A stretch of 64,000 nt of DNA from Weissella paramesenteroides ATCC 33313 (GCF_000160575.1 NZ_GG697129.1:294006-358005), one strand, 5' to 3'; counted from the first letter of the stretch, positions 20,853 through 30,093 are shown. Translations and numbers: made by a program. Notes: a model not told the origin generated them from the sequence alone.

Positions 20853-21572
20853 TTAATTTAACGACAAATAAATATTTGATAACCATCCTTGTTGAGCAAC
20901 GTGATACCACGTCACCCCTGAAGGATCTACTACCTGCTCTGTAATATCTACAGCAACACCATGCTGGATACGCCCAATTTCATGACCATATGGTTGTGAA
21001 TAAACAGCAACATCAGCACCCGGAATATAATCAACTTTCCCATGCGCACTATATGGCGTTGGTTGCCAGACAGTTGGTCGTTTCCACTCGGCCACCGGTT
21101 GTTGATGTTGACCATCATTATCCGTTAGCTTCATAGTTTGCATATCATACTTGAGCCACCGTGAATCTGCTAATTGATACCAAAAATCACCAGTCCGTGT
21201 TGCCATTCGTTGTGCAACCTTCACGACAGACCCTGCCCACAATTTCTGACCAGTTTCAGTTGCATCTTCTACCCCAACTACGGGCTGTATATTAGCAAAA
21301 ATATGCAAATATTTGTGCGTTAATTTTTCTGTTTCAGCAACATCTTCACGCTGATAGTAAAATGTTGTCGTATACATTTTTTGCTCATCAAAAGTACCAG
21401 TTAGTGTGCCTTCCGAAGACACAAAACGATAGCCTGGTATTGACTCAGGATCAATTGAAAATGTTTCACCAACATAACCGTCAATTAACCGTGCCCGTGT
21501 CAGCGCACTTTTTGTATCAACATCTTTTGCATAAACCCATACGGGCATCCCTCTTAGTTGAAAGTCAGCCAT
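20853..21572 (-). CDS. MucBP-like and SH3-like domain protein without signal peptide
   Basis: A 239-aa protein. Residues 10-75 (VWVYAKDVDTKSAL ... TTFYYQ) resemble a MucBP repeat. Residues 85-150 and 178-238 each look like a bacterial SH3-like or GW-like module (GDFWYQLADSRWLKYD; GVTWYHVAQQGWLSNIYL). Such modules normally belong to cell-surface proteins, yet there is no hydrophobic signal sequence, membrane helix, LPxTG motif or cysteine lipobox. The start ATG has TAGGAGG upstream. It sits just before manA. The function is unknown; an intracellular role or non-classical export are both possible. Confidence 0.65.
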   Translation of the reverse strand: MADFQLRGMPVWVYAKDVDTKSALTRARLIDGYVGETFSIDPESIPGYRFVSSEGTLTGTFDEQKMYTTTFYYQREDVAETEKLTHKYLHIFANIQPVVGVEDATETGQKLWAGSVVKVAQRMATRTGDFWYQLADSRWLKYDMQTMKLTDNDGQHQQPVAEWKRPTVWQPTPYSAHGKVDYIPGADVAVYSQPYGHEIGRIQHGVAVDITEQVVDPSGVTWYHVAQQGWLSNIYLSLN

Positions 21573-21717
21573 CTGCGCTGCCTCCTAATCGTCATTTATT
21601 AGTTCTATCATACCAATTAAATGAAATTTTTTCTTCTTTTATTGACATCCTTTTACTTTTTATTTAGGATTCATTTCTTTATAAAAAGCAACGATTAGAT
21701 TTTTTTCATTTATCTGG

Positions 21718-21746
21718 TTGACTTTTAATTTTCAAACATGTATATT
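21718..21746 (+). promoter_or_regulatory. Promoter of tRNA-Asn copy 1
   Basis: TTGACT (21718-21723) and TATATT (21741-21746) are spaced by 17 nt, 23 nt before the tRNA. Confidence 0.8.
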
Positions 21747-21769
21747 AAATATATTCGCTGGTTAATTAT

Positions 21770-21841
21770 TGCTCTGTAGTTCAGTGGTAGAATAACTCAC
21801 TGTTAATGAGGAGGTCGCTGGTTCGAACCCAGCCAGAGCAG
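21770..21841 (+). tRNA. tRNA-Asn(GTT), copy 1
   Basis: The acceptor is TGCTCTG/CAGAGCA with discriminator G. The anticodon loop is CTGTTAA and the T-arm is GCTGG-TTCGAAC-CCAGC. CCA is not encoded. The sequence is identical to copy 2, about 205 nt downstream. A weak hairpin ATATAAAAG...CTTTTATAT follows. Confidence 0.92.
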
Positions 21842-21921
21842 TTATATAAAAGGAATATTTTGATCACTTCAAGACATCTCTTTTATATATCAGATAAATT
21901 AAAAAACTTTCATTTATCTGG

Positions 21922-21950
21922 TTGACTTTTAATTATAAGCATTGTATATT
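21922..21950 (+). promoter_or_regulatory. Promoter of tRNA-Asn copy 2
   Basis: TTGACT and TATATT lie at 17-nt spacing. The upstream flank TTTCATTTATCTGGTTGACT is the same as in copy 1, so the promoter was duplicated with the gene. Confidence 0.8.
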
Positions 21951-21974
21951 AATTACATTGCTTGATGCGATTAT

Positions 21975-22046
21975 TGCTCTGTAGTTCAGTGGTAGAATAA
22001 CTCACTGTTAATGAGGAGGTCGCTGGTTCGAACCCAGCCAGAGCAG
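21975..22046 (+). tRNA. tRNA-Asn(GTT), copy 2
   Basis: Identical in sequence to the tRNA at 21770-21841, with its own promoter and a strong terminator downstream. Confidence 0.92.
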
Positions 22047-22055
22047 TTATATAGT

Positions 22056-22098
22056 AAAAAGATGTTGTACTTCATTTGAAGCGCAACATCTTTTTTAT
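22056..22098 (+). terminator. Terminator after tRNA-Asn copy 2 (probably bidirectional)
   Basis: AAAAAGATGTTG pairs with CAACATCTTTTTT, with an inner CTTCATTTGAAG hairpin. The A-run on one side and T-run on the other let it serve the converging SDR gene too. Confidence 0.85.
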
Positions 22099-22117
22099 TG
22101 TTATGAATTTGTATTAA

Positions 22118-22849
22118 CTAAATTGCTGTATAACCACCATCAACTAACAACGTCGTGCCATTAACAAATGATGCATCTTCACTAGCTAGGAAAGCGACTA
22201 CCTTGCCAACTTCTTCTGGCTTGCCTAGACGACCTGCTGGATGCAATGCAATGAGATCCTCCTTATTAGCACCAGCAATCAATGGTGTATCAATATAACC
22301 TGGCGCAACTGCATTTACCCGAATATCTTCTGATGCATAAGTTGCTCCTAATGTTTGAGTCAGCAACTTAACACCACCTTTGGCAGCAGCATAAGCAGTG
22401 ACACCACGCTTACCAACAAAACTATGAATTGATCCGGTATTAACAATAACGCCTTTGCCCTGCTTACGCATTTGTTCAATTGCATATTTATCAGACAAGA
22501 AAACACCACTCAAATTAATATCAATCGTTGTTGACCACTGATCATAAGTCATATCAGTAATATCACCATCACGTGCAATTCCTGCATTGGCCACCATGAT
22601 ATCTAACGAACCAAATTGCGCAACAGTTTGTTGCACCAAATTCTTAACATCGTCTTCAACCATGACATTTGTTTTAACAAACGAAACAATACTTGCATCC
22701 CCCAATGATGCAGCAACTTCTGAACCTTTTTCTGATAAATCCGCAATAACAACCTTAGCCCCCTCTGCTAAAAATTGTTTAACGATAGCTAGTCCGATTC
22801 CTGAAGCACCACCAGTGACAACAGCAACCTTATCTGTAAATTTTCCCAT
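22118..22849 (-). CDS. Short-chain dehydrogenase/reductase (classical SDR)
   Basis: A 243-aa protein with cofactor loop TGGASGIG (residues 12-19), the NAG motif at 88-90 and the catalytic Ser140/143, Tyr153 and Lys157 (YAAAK). Asp37 in VVIADLS suggests NAD(H) preference. It resembles acetoin/diacetyl reductases and 3-hydroxybutyrate dehydrogenases, but the substrate cannot be fixed from sequence alone. The Shine-Dalgarno AAAGGGGAA is present. A full cre site overlaps its -35 region, implying CcpA control and a carbon-metabolism role. Confidence 0.88.
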   Translation of the reverse strand: MGKFTDKVAVVTGGASGIGLAIVKQFLAEGAKVVIADLSEKGSEVAASLGDASIVSFVKTNVMVEDDVKNLVQQTVAQFGSLDIMVANAGIARDGDITDMTYDQWSTTIDINLSGVFLSDKYAIEQMRKQGKGVIVNTGSIHSFVGKRGVTAYAAAKGGVKLLTQTLGATYASEDIRVNAVAPGYIDTPLIAGANKEDLIALHPAGRLGKPEEVGKVVAFLASEDASFVNGTTLLVDGGYTAI

Positions 22850-22884
22850 GATATTTCCCCTTTAATAAGATTTCTTACAAAGCC

Positions 22885-22922
22885 ATTTTACGTCAGCTAT
22901 CCGATAAATGCAACCGCTTACA
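22885..22922 (-). promoter_or_regulatory. SDR promoter with cre site
   Basis: The minus strand has TTGCAT (22908-22913), 17 nt, then TAAAAT (22885-22890). On the plus strand 22909-22922 reads TGCAACCGCTTACA, which fits the cre consensus TGNAANCGNTNNCA at every fixed position and covers the -35. CcpA binding there should repress. Confidence 0.72.
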
Positions 22923-22938
22923 TTTTTTTGTACGAAAA

Positions 22939-22976
22939 AAAGGACTGAAACTTCTTCTTGAAATTTCAACCCTTTT
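22939..22976 (-). terminator. ABC exporter operon terminator
   Basis: AAAAGGGTTGAAA pairs with TTTCAGTCCTTTT around a 13-nt loop, followed by a T-run on the minus strand. It lies 7 nt after the exporter stop. Confidence 0.78.
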
Positions 22977-22983
22977 GTATCGT

Positions 22984-24771
22984 CTAGTCAAAAACCATTT
23001 GATTCTTATATAATTCAGCATAGAAACCATTTTGTGCAAGCAAAGCTTCGTGATTACCTTGTTCAATGATCCGACCGTTCTTCAAAACAACAATCTTATC
23101 AGCATTCAAAATCGTCTTCAAACGATGGGCAATGACAAAACTTGTTCGACCAGCAATGACATTATCCATAGCACGCTGAATTTTCTCTTCTGTTACTGTA
23201 TCCACATTTGATGTCGCTTCATCTAAAATCAGCAAATCTGGTTGTGTCAAAATTGTACGGGCAATCGATAACAATTGCTTTTGACCAGTAGAGAAAACTG
23301 AATTTTCATCAGAAACCTCAGTGTCGTACCCATGTTCCAGCGTCATAATGAAATCATGAATATTAGCTTGCTTGGCAGCGTCAATAACCTCATCATCTGT
23401 CGCATCAGTCTTTCCAAAAGTAATATTATCGCGGACTGATCCGGTGAACAGCACAGACTCTTGTAGCACAATCCCAACATTATCTCGTAATGCCGTTAGA
23501 TCCATATCACGAACATCGACATCATCAAACAAAACTGCACCAGATGTGACATCATAAAAACGGTTCAGCAGGTTCATAATCGTTGTTTTACCAGACCCAG
23601 TCGGTCCAACTAAGGCAACCATTTCTCCCTTTGCAACATCAATATCGACGCCATGGATGATCTCACGTTCCTCGTTATAACCAAAATGAACGTCTTGCAA
23701 CTTAATATCATGTTGCACACCTGCAAACTGCACACCATTCTTTGGATTAACTTCTTCATCCTGGTTAAAGATATCATTCAAACGGTGCACACCAGTCATG
23801 GCTTGCTGCATCATATTGTAAAGCGATGTAATTTGTGAAATTGGTTGGAAATATTGTTGTGAGAATGAAACGAAAGTAACGATCAATCCCAATCCAGTTG
23901 CACGTGAGGCAACATCACCAGTTAAGGCAAGTTTCGCACCGAAGAAGATAATAATCGCCAAATTAAATAATCCTAACCCTTGCATGATCGGATTAAGGAC
24001 CCCTGACCAGGCTTGTGAACGAACCATCGCTTGGCGAACCTTTTCATTGTGTTCGACGAAACCTTCAATAGAGTCTTTTTGCAAACCGTTAGTGATAATT
24101 ACCTTTTCACCATTTATTTGCTCATTAATGTACCCATTCAAATGGCCAACTTCAGCTTGTTGAATATCAACATACTTTTTTGCTTGAATCATAATCACAA
24201 TACCAACGATGACAACAAGCGGTGTCGTTGCCATCGTTGCTACAGCCATTTTAGGACTCTCGTTAAACATCATCCATATAACCCCAATAAACATGACAAC
24301 TTGTTGCAAAATTTGGAATAATGCATTATTCATGGCATTGAAAATGTTATCTAAATCAGATGTAAAGCGTGACAAAATTTCACCGTCTTGATGATTATCA
24401 AAATAACGTACGGTCATTCGTTGCAATTTAGCAAATAACCCAGTACGCATATCATTCACTGCTTTTGGGGCCACAATTGCTTGTAATAGGCCATTGATAA
24501 ACAAAGCAACTAGAATCATTAAGGTAAATAACCCAAACAATAATAATGCTTGATGAAAATCAGCGAGACTAGCTTGGCTTTTCGTCATCGGATTAAGATA
24601 AGTCATCAAATATTTTGATAATTCAGTGATTGAACGACCCATATAAACTGGTGCTTTAACCTGCAGCCAAGTGGCTAAAATTGTAAATACCAAAATAAAA
24701 AACAAAGCCACCTTGAAACGTTTCAAGTAGTGGGCAAAGAACTTGGCTGATTCATTTAAATTATTCTTCAT
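22984..24771 (-). CDS. ABC exporter half-transporter, LmrD-like subunit
   Basis: A 595-aa protein with six membrane helices (residues 15-330) and a C-terminal ATPase. Walker A is GPTGSGKTT and Walker [13 protein letters not shown] keeps the catalytic Glu. The signature is STGQKQ instead of LSGGQ. The partner gene lies upstream and overlaps it by 11 nt. Its Shine-Dalgarno (AAAGGAGG) lies within the partner's last codons. The pair fits heterodimeric multidrug exporters of the LmrCD/BmrCD/YheHI type, in which one ATP site is catalytic and the other degenerate. The exported compound is unknown. Confidence 0.9.
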   Translation of the reverse strand: MKNNLNESAKFFAHYLKRFKVALFFILVFTILATWLQVKAPVYMGRSITELSKYLMTYLNPMTKSQASLADFHQALLLFGLFTLMILVALFINGLLQAIVAPKAVNDMRTGLFAKLQRMTVRYFDNHQDGEILSRFTSDLDNIFNAMNNALFQILQQVVMFIGVIWMMFNESPKMAVATMATTPLVVIVGIVIMIQAKKYVDIQQAEVGHLNGYINEQINGEKVIITNGLQKDSIEGFVEHNEKVRQAMVRSQAWSGVLNPIMQGLGLFNLAIIIFFGAKLALTGDVASRATGLGLIVTFVSFSQQYFQPISQITSLYNMMQQAMTGVHRLNDIFNQDEEVNPKNGVQFAGVQHDIKLQDVHFGYNEEREIIHGVDIDVAKGEMVALVGPTGSGKTTIMNLLNRFYDVTSGAVLFDDVDVRDMDLTALRDNVGIVLQESVLFTGSVRDNITFGKTDATDDEVIDAAKQANIHDFIMTLEHGYDTEVSDENSVFSTGQKQLLSIARTILTQPDLLILDEATSNVDTVTEEKIQRAMDNVIAGRTSFVIAHRLKTILNADKIVVLKNGRIIEQGNHEALLAQNGFYAELYKNQMVFD

Positions 24772-26488
24772 TATTCATTGCCTCCTTTGCTTTTTGGGTT
24801 GCATAAATCTCCTGATAAACTGGTGATGTTTGCATCAATTCTGAATGCGGTCCATACGCCACCATTTCACCATTATCCAAAACCAAAATATTGTCTGCAT
24901 TGATGACTGAAGAAATTTTTTCAGCAATGATAAATGTTGTCGTATCACCCAACTCTTCATCCAATGCTTGTTTTACTAATTTTTCAGAACGTGCATCCAA
25001 AGCTGATGTCGAATCATCTAAAATCAAGATTTTTGGCTGACCAATCACACCACGAGCAATTGATAAACGCTGCTTTTGACCACCAGAGAAATTGGCTGAT
25101 CGCTCCTCAACCACATGTTCATAATTGTCATCATATTGCTCAATGAATTCCGCTGCTTGCGCAATGTTTGCAGCGCGTTTCATATCTGATAATTGTGCAG
25201 TTGCCATTCCTTGACGTAAATTATCAGCAATCGTACCCGAGAACAATGTTGCCTTTTGTAGAACAAAAGATACCGTCTGACGTAATGAATGTTCATTGAC
25301 ATGTTTCAAATCAACGCCACCAACTTTAACCGTTCCTGCACTAGGGTCATAAATACGTGGAATCAATTGTGCCAAAGTTGATTTACCAGATCCTGTGGCA
25401 CCAACAATACCAATCATTTCGCCAGGCAAAGTTTTAAATGACACATGCTTTAGCGTTGGATGATCATCATCTTGGTAGGTAAATGACACATCATCAAATT
25501 CAACACTACCGTCCAAATTTTGGCTTTCATTATTTTCATAAGTAAATTCTGGCTCAGTGTTCATAACTTCTTGGATACGTCCCATTGAGACGAACGCACG
25601 TGTTGCAAATGACATCATCATTCCACCAATAATAATGGCGTTCATAATAATCATAATATAGTTAGTAAAACCAGTAATTTGAGCTAATAATTCAGGCTGT
25701 GCATCGATCATGTTTCCGACTGAATAGATGGCAACGACCATTAATCCCTGCCCAACGAACATAAAAGCTGGCATAATCAACGCAAAAATGTAACCGATTT
25801 GGATATTAACATCACGCAACTCATTTGAGACATCAGTAAAACGTGCTTCTTCATTTGCTTCTTGGTTAAATGACTTAACCACACGCACACCTTGCAAATT
25901 TTCTTTAGCTTTCGCATTAACTTTGTCCATCAACCATTGGATCTTTCCAAAGCGCTTCCCCAAATTTTTAACAACAATGTAAGAAATAAATCCCACAAGG
26001 ACAATCATTAAAATGACGATCCACCACAATTTAGGAATTGAGCGCATGGCTAAAATAAAACCACCAACAAATAAAATTGGCATACGCATCAATGGTTGCA
26101 ACACAAGCATCAACACGTTTTGAATTTGCGTGATATCATTCGTTAATCGAACAACCAAGTTCCCAACTGAAATTTTTTCAATATTCGCAAATGAAAATGT
26201 TTGAATCTTGCGATAAGTCGCTTCACGTACATCAGCAGAAATTCCTTGAGATGCCCGTGCGGCAAAAATAGTATTCAAAATACCAGCAATCAAACCAATA
26301 ACGGCTAACACCAATAATTGAATTCCAATTTTATTAACCTTGTCCATATTGTCATCCGTAATCGCCTGCACAATATCACTGAGCAATGTTGGCTGTAGCA
26401 ACATCGCCACTGATGAGATGGCAACCATCAAAATGGCAATGGTCAAATTAAGTTTATAACGCCCAATAAAAGGCTTAAGCAACTTCAT
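24761..26488 (-). CDS. ABC exporter half-transporter, LmrC-like subunit
   Basis: A 575-aa protein with six membrane helices and a C-terminal ATPase. Walker A is GATGSGKST and the signature FSGGQKQRL is good. Walker B ends [10 protein letters not shown], so the catalytic Glu is replaced by Asp. This is the complementary defect to the partner subunit, supporting an obligate heterodimer. The ATG at 26488 is chosen because GGGAGGAAA precedes it at the right distance; an in-frame ATG five codons earlier overlaps that Shine-Dalgarno. Confidence 0.9.
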   Translation of the reverse strand: MKLLKPFIGRYKLNLTIAILMVAISSVAMLLQPTLLSDIVQAITDDNMDKVNKIGIQLLVLAVIGLIAGILNTIFAARASQGISADVREATYRKIQTFSFANIEKISVGNLVVRLTNDITQIQNVLMLVLQPLMRMPILFVGGFILAMRSIPKLWWIVILMIVLVGFISYIVVKNLGKRFGKIQWLMDKVNAKAKENLQGVRVVKSFNQEANEEARFTDVSNELRDVNIQIGYIFALIMPAFMFVGQGLMVVAIYSVGNMIDAQPELLAQITGFTNYIMIIMNAIIIGGMMMSFATRAFVSMGRIQEVMNTEPEFTYENNESQNLDGSVEFDDVSFTYQDDDHPTLKHVSFKTLPGEMIGIVGATGSGKSTLAQLIPRIYDPSAGTVKVGGVDLKHVNEHSLRQTVSFVLQKATLFSGTIADNLRQGMATAQLSDMKRAANIAQAAEFIEQYDDNYEHVVEERSANFSGGQKQRLSIARGVIGQPKILILDDSTSALDARSEKLVKQALDEELGDTTTFIIAEKISSVINADNILVLDNGEMVAYGPHSELMQTSPVYQEIYATQKAKEAMNNEE

Positions 26489-26594
26489 TTGGTTTCCTCC
26501 CATAACACTTATTTTTTATCCATGTAATATGCTATTGTATCACTATTTCATGCACGCATGTCAACCTACTTTACAAAAACCAGAGATAAAAAAA

Positions 26595-26618
26595 CCAACA
26601 ACACTTTCATGTTCTTGG
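26595..26618 (-). terminator. hflX terminator
   Basis: CCAAGAACA pairs with TGTTGTTGG (one mismatch) around TGAAAG, followed by TTTTTTT on the minus strand. Confidence 0.75.
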
Positions 26619-26636
26619 ATTCTCTATCAATTTCAC

Positions 26637-27950
26637 TTATTTAGTCATTTCGTACTGTGCAAAACGAGCAGCTTGAATCGGCGTCAACGTAACTTTCAAA
26701 ATGGTTCCTGATTCATCATAGTCTAATTCATGAACCGTTGCCTGCTCGTTTAATTCATTAACAACTTGGCCATCACTAAATGGCACATGTAGCGTTGTTG
26801 TAACGTAGTCAGGAAAAATATGTTCCTTAATCACCTCAACCAATAAATCTTGAGATGCTTCATCAATCGCAGATAATATCAAAGTATCTCCGGCCCGATC
26901 CGGATATACTTGCTCTGGTATTTTATCAGCCTTATTATATACCGTTACCATCGGCACATTCCCAACACCAATTTCTTTCAGTGTCTCAGCAGTTGTTGTC
27001 ATCATTTCTTGATAGTGTGGATCAGAATAATCAACGACTTGAATGAGTAAATCAGCGTCTGCTGCTTCTGCTAGAGTTGCACGGAAGGCTGCCACCAGTC
27101 CGTGCGGTAGCTTAGAAACAAAACCCACAGTATCAGACAGTAAAAAGTTTTGTTTATCTGGTAACTGGATTTTACGCACTGAAGTTTCTAAGGTAGCAAA
27201 CAACATATCTGCTTGGAAAACTGTTTTCTCTGGATTATCACCGAAACGTTTGACCAAACCATTCATAATCGTTGATTTACCTGCATTGGTATAACCAACC
27301 AAAGCGACATTACGAATACTCTGCTTTGCTCGATAAGCCCGCCGCGTTTCATCATCTGCCTCGATATTAGCCAATTCAGTTTGTAATAACGATATTTGAT
27401 GCTGAATATGACGCCGATTCGTTTCCAGTTTGGTTTCCCCAGCACCACGACTCGTAAAGCTACCGCCACCACCAGTTTGTTGATCGAGACGAATATTCAT
27501 TGATGTGCGTAAGCGAGGTAATTGATACTTTAATTGGGCAATTGCCACTTGTAACTTAGCAACTTTTGTCTTGGCACGAGAGGCAAAAATGTCCAGAATT
27601 AATGCTGTGCGATCCATAATATCAGCAGCTGTTCCTGCCTCTAGATTACGAATCTGCGATGGTGATAATTCATCATTTGTCACCACCATATCCGCATCAT
27701 AGTAGGTCAGTGCTTCCTTTAATTCATCGACTTTACCTTTGCCAAAGTATGTTGCGGCGTTAGGCTTTTCTAATTTTTGAACAACGCGCCCAACAACTGT
27801 CATATTGTTAGCAGCAGCTAAATTAGCCAATTCAGTCATCTCGTAATCAAAATTTTCATTCTGTTGATCTAACCCAGCTAAGATTACTTGCCGAGTTGGT
27901 TGTTGTTCGTTTTCTATCATATTTTTCTTACCATTTTGTTGCTGTGTCAT
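26637..27950 (-). CDS. hflX: GTPase HflX
   Basis: A 437-aa ribosome-associated GTPase. The N-terminal domain contains YFGKGKVDEL, and the glycine-rich GGGGSFTSRGAGETKLE near 160 is the family hallmark. The P-loop GYTNAGKST is at 219-227, with DTVGFVSKLP and YNKAD after it. HflX splits stalled 70S ribosomes, for example in stress. The start at 27950 has AAAGG six bases upstream and overlaps the end of the preceding gene by 23 nt, so coupling is likely. Confidence 0.95.
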   Translation of the reverse strand: MTQQQNGKKNMIENEQQPTRQVILAGLDQQNENFDYEMTELANLAAANNMTVVGRVVQKLEKPNAATYFGKGKVDELKEALTYYDADMVVTNDELSPSQIRNLEAGTAADIMDRTALILDIFASRAKTKVAKLQVAIAQLKYQLPRLRTSMNIRLDQQTGGGGSFTSRGAGETKLETNRRHIQHQISLLQTELANIEADDETRRAYRAKQSIRNVALVGYTNAGKSTIMNGLVKRFGDNPEKTVFQADMLFATLETSVRKIQLPDKQNFLLSDTVGFVSKLPHGLVAAFRATLAEAADADLLIQVVDYSDPHYQEMMTTTAETLKEIGVGNVPMVTVYNKADKIPEQVYPDRAGDTLILSAIDEASQDLLVEVIKEHIFPDYVTTTLHVPFSDGQVVNELNEQATVHELDYDESGTILKVTLTPIQAARFAQYEMTK

Positions 27951-28599
27951 TATATACCTTTAGTTTCAAATCATCGTCTGTTACTTCCCAAATTGTAACA
28001 GAACCATTAAGTGGCTTTTCTACAGCTAATTCATGAGACGCATACTGAGCAACCAAGTTTCGAATCAATGTCCCATGTGATACAACTAAAATATTTTGAC
28101 CATCTCGCGTGTTGCGGCGTAACAGTTCTAATCCCTTATTAACACGGGCCCAAAACATTTGCGCATTCTCAGCATCCCCAGTTGGATCGGCAACATGCAT
28201 CGCATCCATCACATCATCCTGGCTAAGATTTGCCATTATATCCGCATATGTCTCAACATTTGCTAAGCCATTCTTTTCGGCAATTAGCTGTGAACTTTTA
28301 TCACTTGGCAAACCTTCAAAGAAACCAAAAAACTGTTCACGTAATTGTTGTAGTTGCTCTGGCTCTTTCAAATCACCACTTTGCTTGTTACGTGATAGGA
28401 CGAACTCCGCCGTTTGAATCGCACGTTGTAAGTCCGAAGAATAAGCCGCATCAAAGCGAATATTCTCTAAACGATCACCAGCAGCATAGCCATCTGAAAT
28501 CCCCTTATCAGTTAGTGGTGCATTGCTCCAACCTTGCATGCGTTCGTAATGATTAAAAATCGTTTGTCCATGACGTACAAGATATAAATTGAATGACAT
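27928..28599 (-). CDS. Histidine phosphatase family protein (phosphoglycerate mutase-like)
   Basis: A 223-aa protein with the catalytic LVRHGQTIFN at residues 6-15, RMQGWSNAPLT after it, and the second histidine in VVSHGTLIRNL near 175. It is a member of the two-histidine phosphatase superfamily; many such proteins are broad phosphatases rather than glycolytic mutases. The start at 28599 follows GAGGAGC; an in-frame ATG nine codons upstream lacks a Shine-Dalgarno. It overlaps hflX. A striking inverted repeat lies just upstream. Confidence 0.88.
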   Translation of the reverse strand: MSFNLYLVRHGQTIFNHYERMQGWSNAPLTDKGISDGYAAGDRLENIRFDAAYSSDLQRAIQTAEFVLSRNKQSGDLKEPEQLQQLREQFFGFFEGLPSDKSSQLIAEKNGLANVETYADIMANLSQDDVMDAMHVADPTGDAENAQMFWARVNKGLELLRRNTRDGQNILVVSHGTLIRNLVAQYASHELAVEKPLNGSVTIWEVTDDDLKLKVYNDTATKW

Positions 28600-28634
28600 T
28601 ATTCTGAGCTCCTCTTCGCTTTTCACATTTTCAT

Positions 28635-28654
28635 TTGTAAGTTATTACTTACAA
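28635..28654. promoter_or_regulatory. Operator-like inverted repeat before the phosphatase gene
   Basis: TTGTAAGT-TATT-ACTTACAA is a perfect 8-bp inverted repeat, with a third half-site TTGTAA right after it. It lies 36-55 nt upstream of the start codon and has no T-run, so it looks like a repressor-binding site rather than a terminator. The regulator is not identified. Confidence 0.5.
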
Positions 28655-28751
28655 TTGTAACATTAAGTACTTTATTCCTCATTAAGTTAACTACCTTTAC
28701 CACTTTATTTTAAAAAAGCAAATCAGAAGCAATAATTATGCAATAATAATA

Positions 28752-28780
28752 TTGACAGGAACAGTGTTTCACTGTATAGT
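28752..28780 (+). promoter_or_regulatory. Promoter of the tRNA-Glu pair
   Basis: TTGACA (28752-28757), 17 nt, then TATAGT (28775-28780), 35 nt before the first tRNA-Glu. Confidence 0.87.
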
Positions 28781-28814
28781 TAATTATTGTTGTTAAGACA
28801 AAGATGATAATATT

Positions 28815-28886
28815 GGCCCAATGGTCAAGTGGTTAAGACGTCGCGTTCTCAGCGCGGAATCCAGGGTTCGACTCCCTGTTGGGCTA
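28815..28886 (+). tRNA. tRNA-Glu(CTC), copy 1
   Basis: The acceptor is GGCCCAA/TTGGGCT with discriminator A. The anticodon stem TCGCG/CGCGG holds the loop TTCTCAG, giving anticodon CTC. The T-arm is CAGGG-TTCGACT-CCCTG. CCA is not encoded. Confidence 0.92.
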
Positions 28887-28919
28887 TTATAAAATAGCTT
28901 TGCTACAATTTATCATCAT

Positions 28920-28991
28920 GGCCCAATGGTCAAGTGGTTAAGACGTCGCGTTCTCAGCGCGGAATCCAGGGTTCGACTCCCTGTTGGGCTA
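28920..28991 (+). tRNA. tRNA-Glu(CTC), copy 2
   Basis: Identical to the copy 105 nt upstream. No separate promoter is seen in the 33-nt spacer, so both are probably read from the promoter at 28752. Confidence 0.92.
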
Positions 28992-29025
28992 TATATTAGA
29001 GATCATACATAATGATTACACGTCG

Positions 29026-29062
29026 ACACGGTTACTTCTTTGTAGAGGTAGCCGTGTTTTTG
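29026..29062 (+). terminator. Terminator of the tRNA-Glu pair
   Basis: ACACGGTTACTTC pairs with GAGGTAGCCGTGT (two G-T wobbles) and is followed by TTTTGTTTTTG. Confidence 0.88.
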
Positions 29063-29105
29063 TTTTTGTTTATGTATATATAATAAAAATAGTTATTATA
29101 TTGAA

Positions 29106-29240
29106 AAAAGTTGGAACAAAAGAGACTGCTCCAACTTTTCTATGCTAAAAATGTATTAACCATAAGCCTGTAGTCTTGATAGCATAAACATATTGCAAAA
29201 GACTAAAGCCAATTATTTCGCTCCCTTTAATAAGTTATCG
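29106..29240 (-). repeat. Dispersed hairpin element, copy R3 (also exoA terminator)
   Basis: On the plus strand: hairpin AAAGTTGGA...TCCAACTTT (29106-29139), then TGCTAAAAATGTATTAA, then AGCATAAAC and CAAAAGACTAAAGCC, and finally TTTCGCTCCCTTT. The same order appears in the longest copy at 58 kb, but the long palindrome is missing here. It lies just after the exoA stop in transcript sense. Confidence 0.72.
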
Positions 29241-29262
29241 TCGCTATCTTATTATTCAATCA

Positions 29263-30093
29263 TCACAACCTAAATCCATCAGTCATTTCTAATTTGATTG
29301 GCGCATGATCCTGACGAGCACCAGTGTCAATGACTGATAATTCGCTCACTTGATCGGCTAGTCGATTTGAGGTCAAATAGTAATCAATCCGCCAGCCAGA
29401 GTTATTAATCTTTGAGGTTTTTGAGATTTGCGCCCACCAAGTGTAAACACCTGCTTGATCCGGATGTAGATAACGGAATATATCCGTAAATCCTGCATCT
29501 AGTAGCTGGCTGAAGTGTTCACGTTCTTCATTAGTGAAACCCGCTTTTTTGTGATTAGATTTGGGATTCTTCAAGTCAATTTCTTGATGAGCAACATTAA
29601 AGTCACCAGAAAAGATAACTGGTTTTGTGGCATCCAACGTTTGCACATAGGCACGATAGGCATCATCCCACGCTTGACGATCCTCTAAGCGCGCTAACCC
29701 ACTACCTGAATTCGGCGTATAGACAGTTGAAACATAATTATTTTCAAACTCCAATGTAATGATGCGACCTTCAATATCCATTTCACCAGGCGCTCCAATT
29801 TCAGGCATCGTCACACTAATTGGCTCATGACGAGTCAACATCATCGTTCCAGAATAACCTGAACGTCCGGTACTCATTCTTAAATAACGGTAGTAATTAG
29901 GAAATAATTCATCTAAGGCTGTTTCCTGTTTCTTAGTCAAACCAGTTGCCTTTAATTTTGTCTCTTGAATAGCTAACACATCTGGCTTTTCTAAGGCAAT
30001 CTGTTGTAAGACTTCCCAGGTCATTACACCACGCACTGACTTATGTTCGACAGCTGCATTGATACTATCAATATTCCATGATATAAACTTCAT
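29263..30093 (-). CDS. exoA: Exodeoxyribonuclease III / AP endonuclease
   Basis: A 276-aa protein of the ExoIII/APE1 family. It begins MKFISWNIDSINA. Catalytic motifs are IQETKLK (Glu near 45), SGDFNVAHQEID (Asp/Asn) and the C-terminal DHAPIKLEM (Asp-His). It cuts DNA 5' to abasic sites in base-excision repair. The start is 30093: an extended -10 (TG-T-TATAAT, 30131-30139) lies upstream of it, which rules out the longer in-frame start at 30147. Confidence 0.95.
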   Translation of the reverse strand: MKFISWNIDSINAAVEHKSVRGVMTWEVLQQIALEKPDVLAIQETKLKATGLTKKQETALDELFPNYYRYLRMSTGRSGYSGTMMLTRHEPISVTMPEIGAPGEMDIEGRIITLEFENNYVSTVYTPNSGSGLARLEDRQAWDDAYRAYVQTLDATKPVIFSGDFNVAHQEIDLKNPKSNHKKAGFTNEEREHFSQLLDAGFTDIFRYLHPDQAGVYTWWAQISKTSKINNSGWRIDYYLTSNRLADQVSELSVIDTGARQDHAPIKLEMTDGFRL

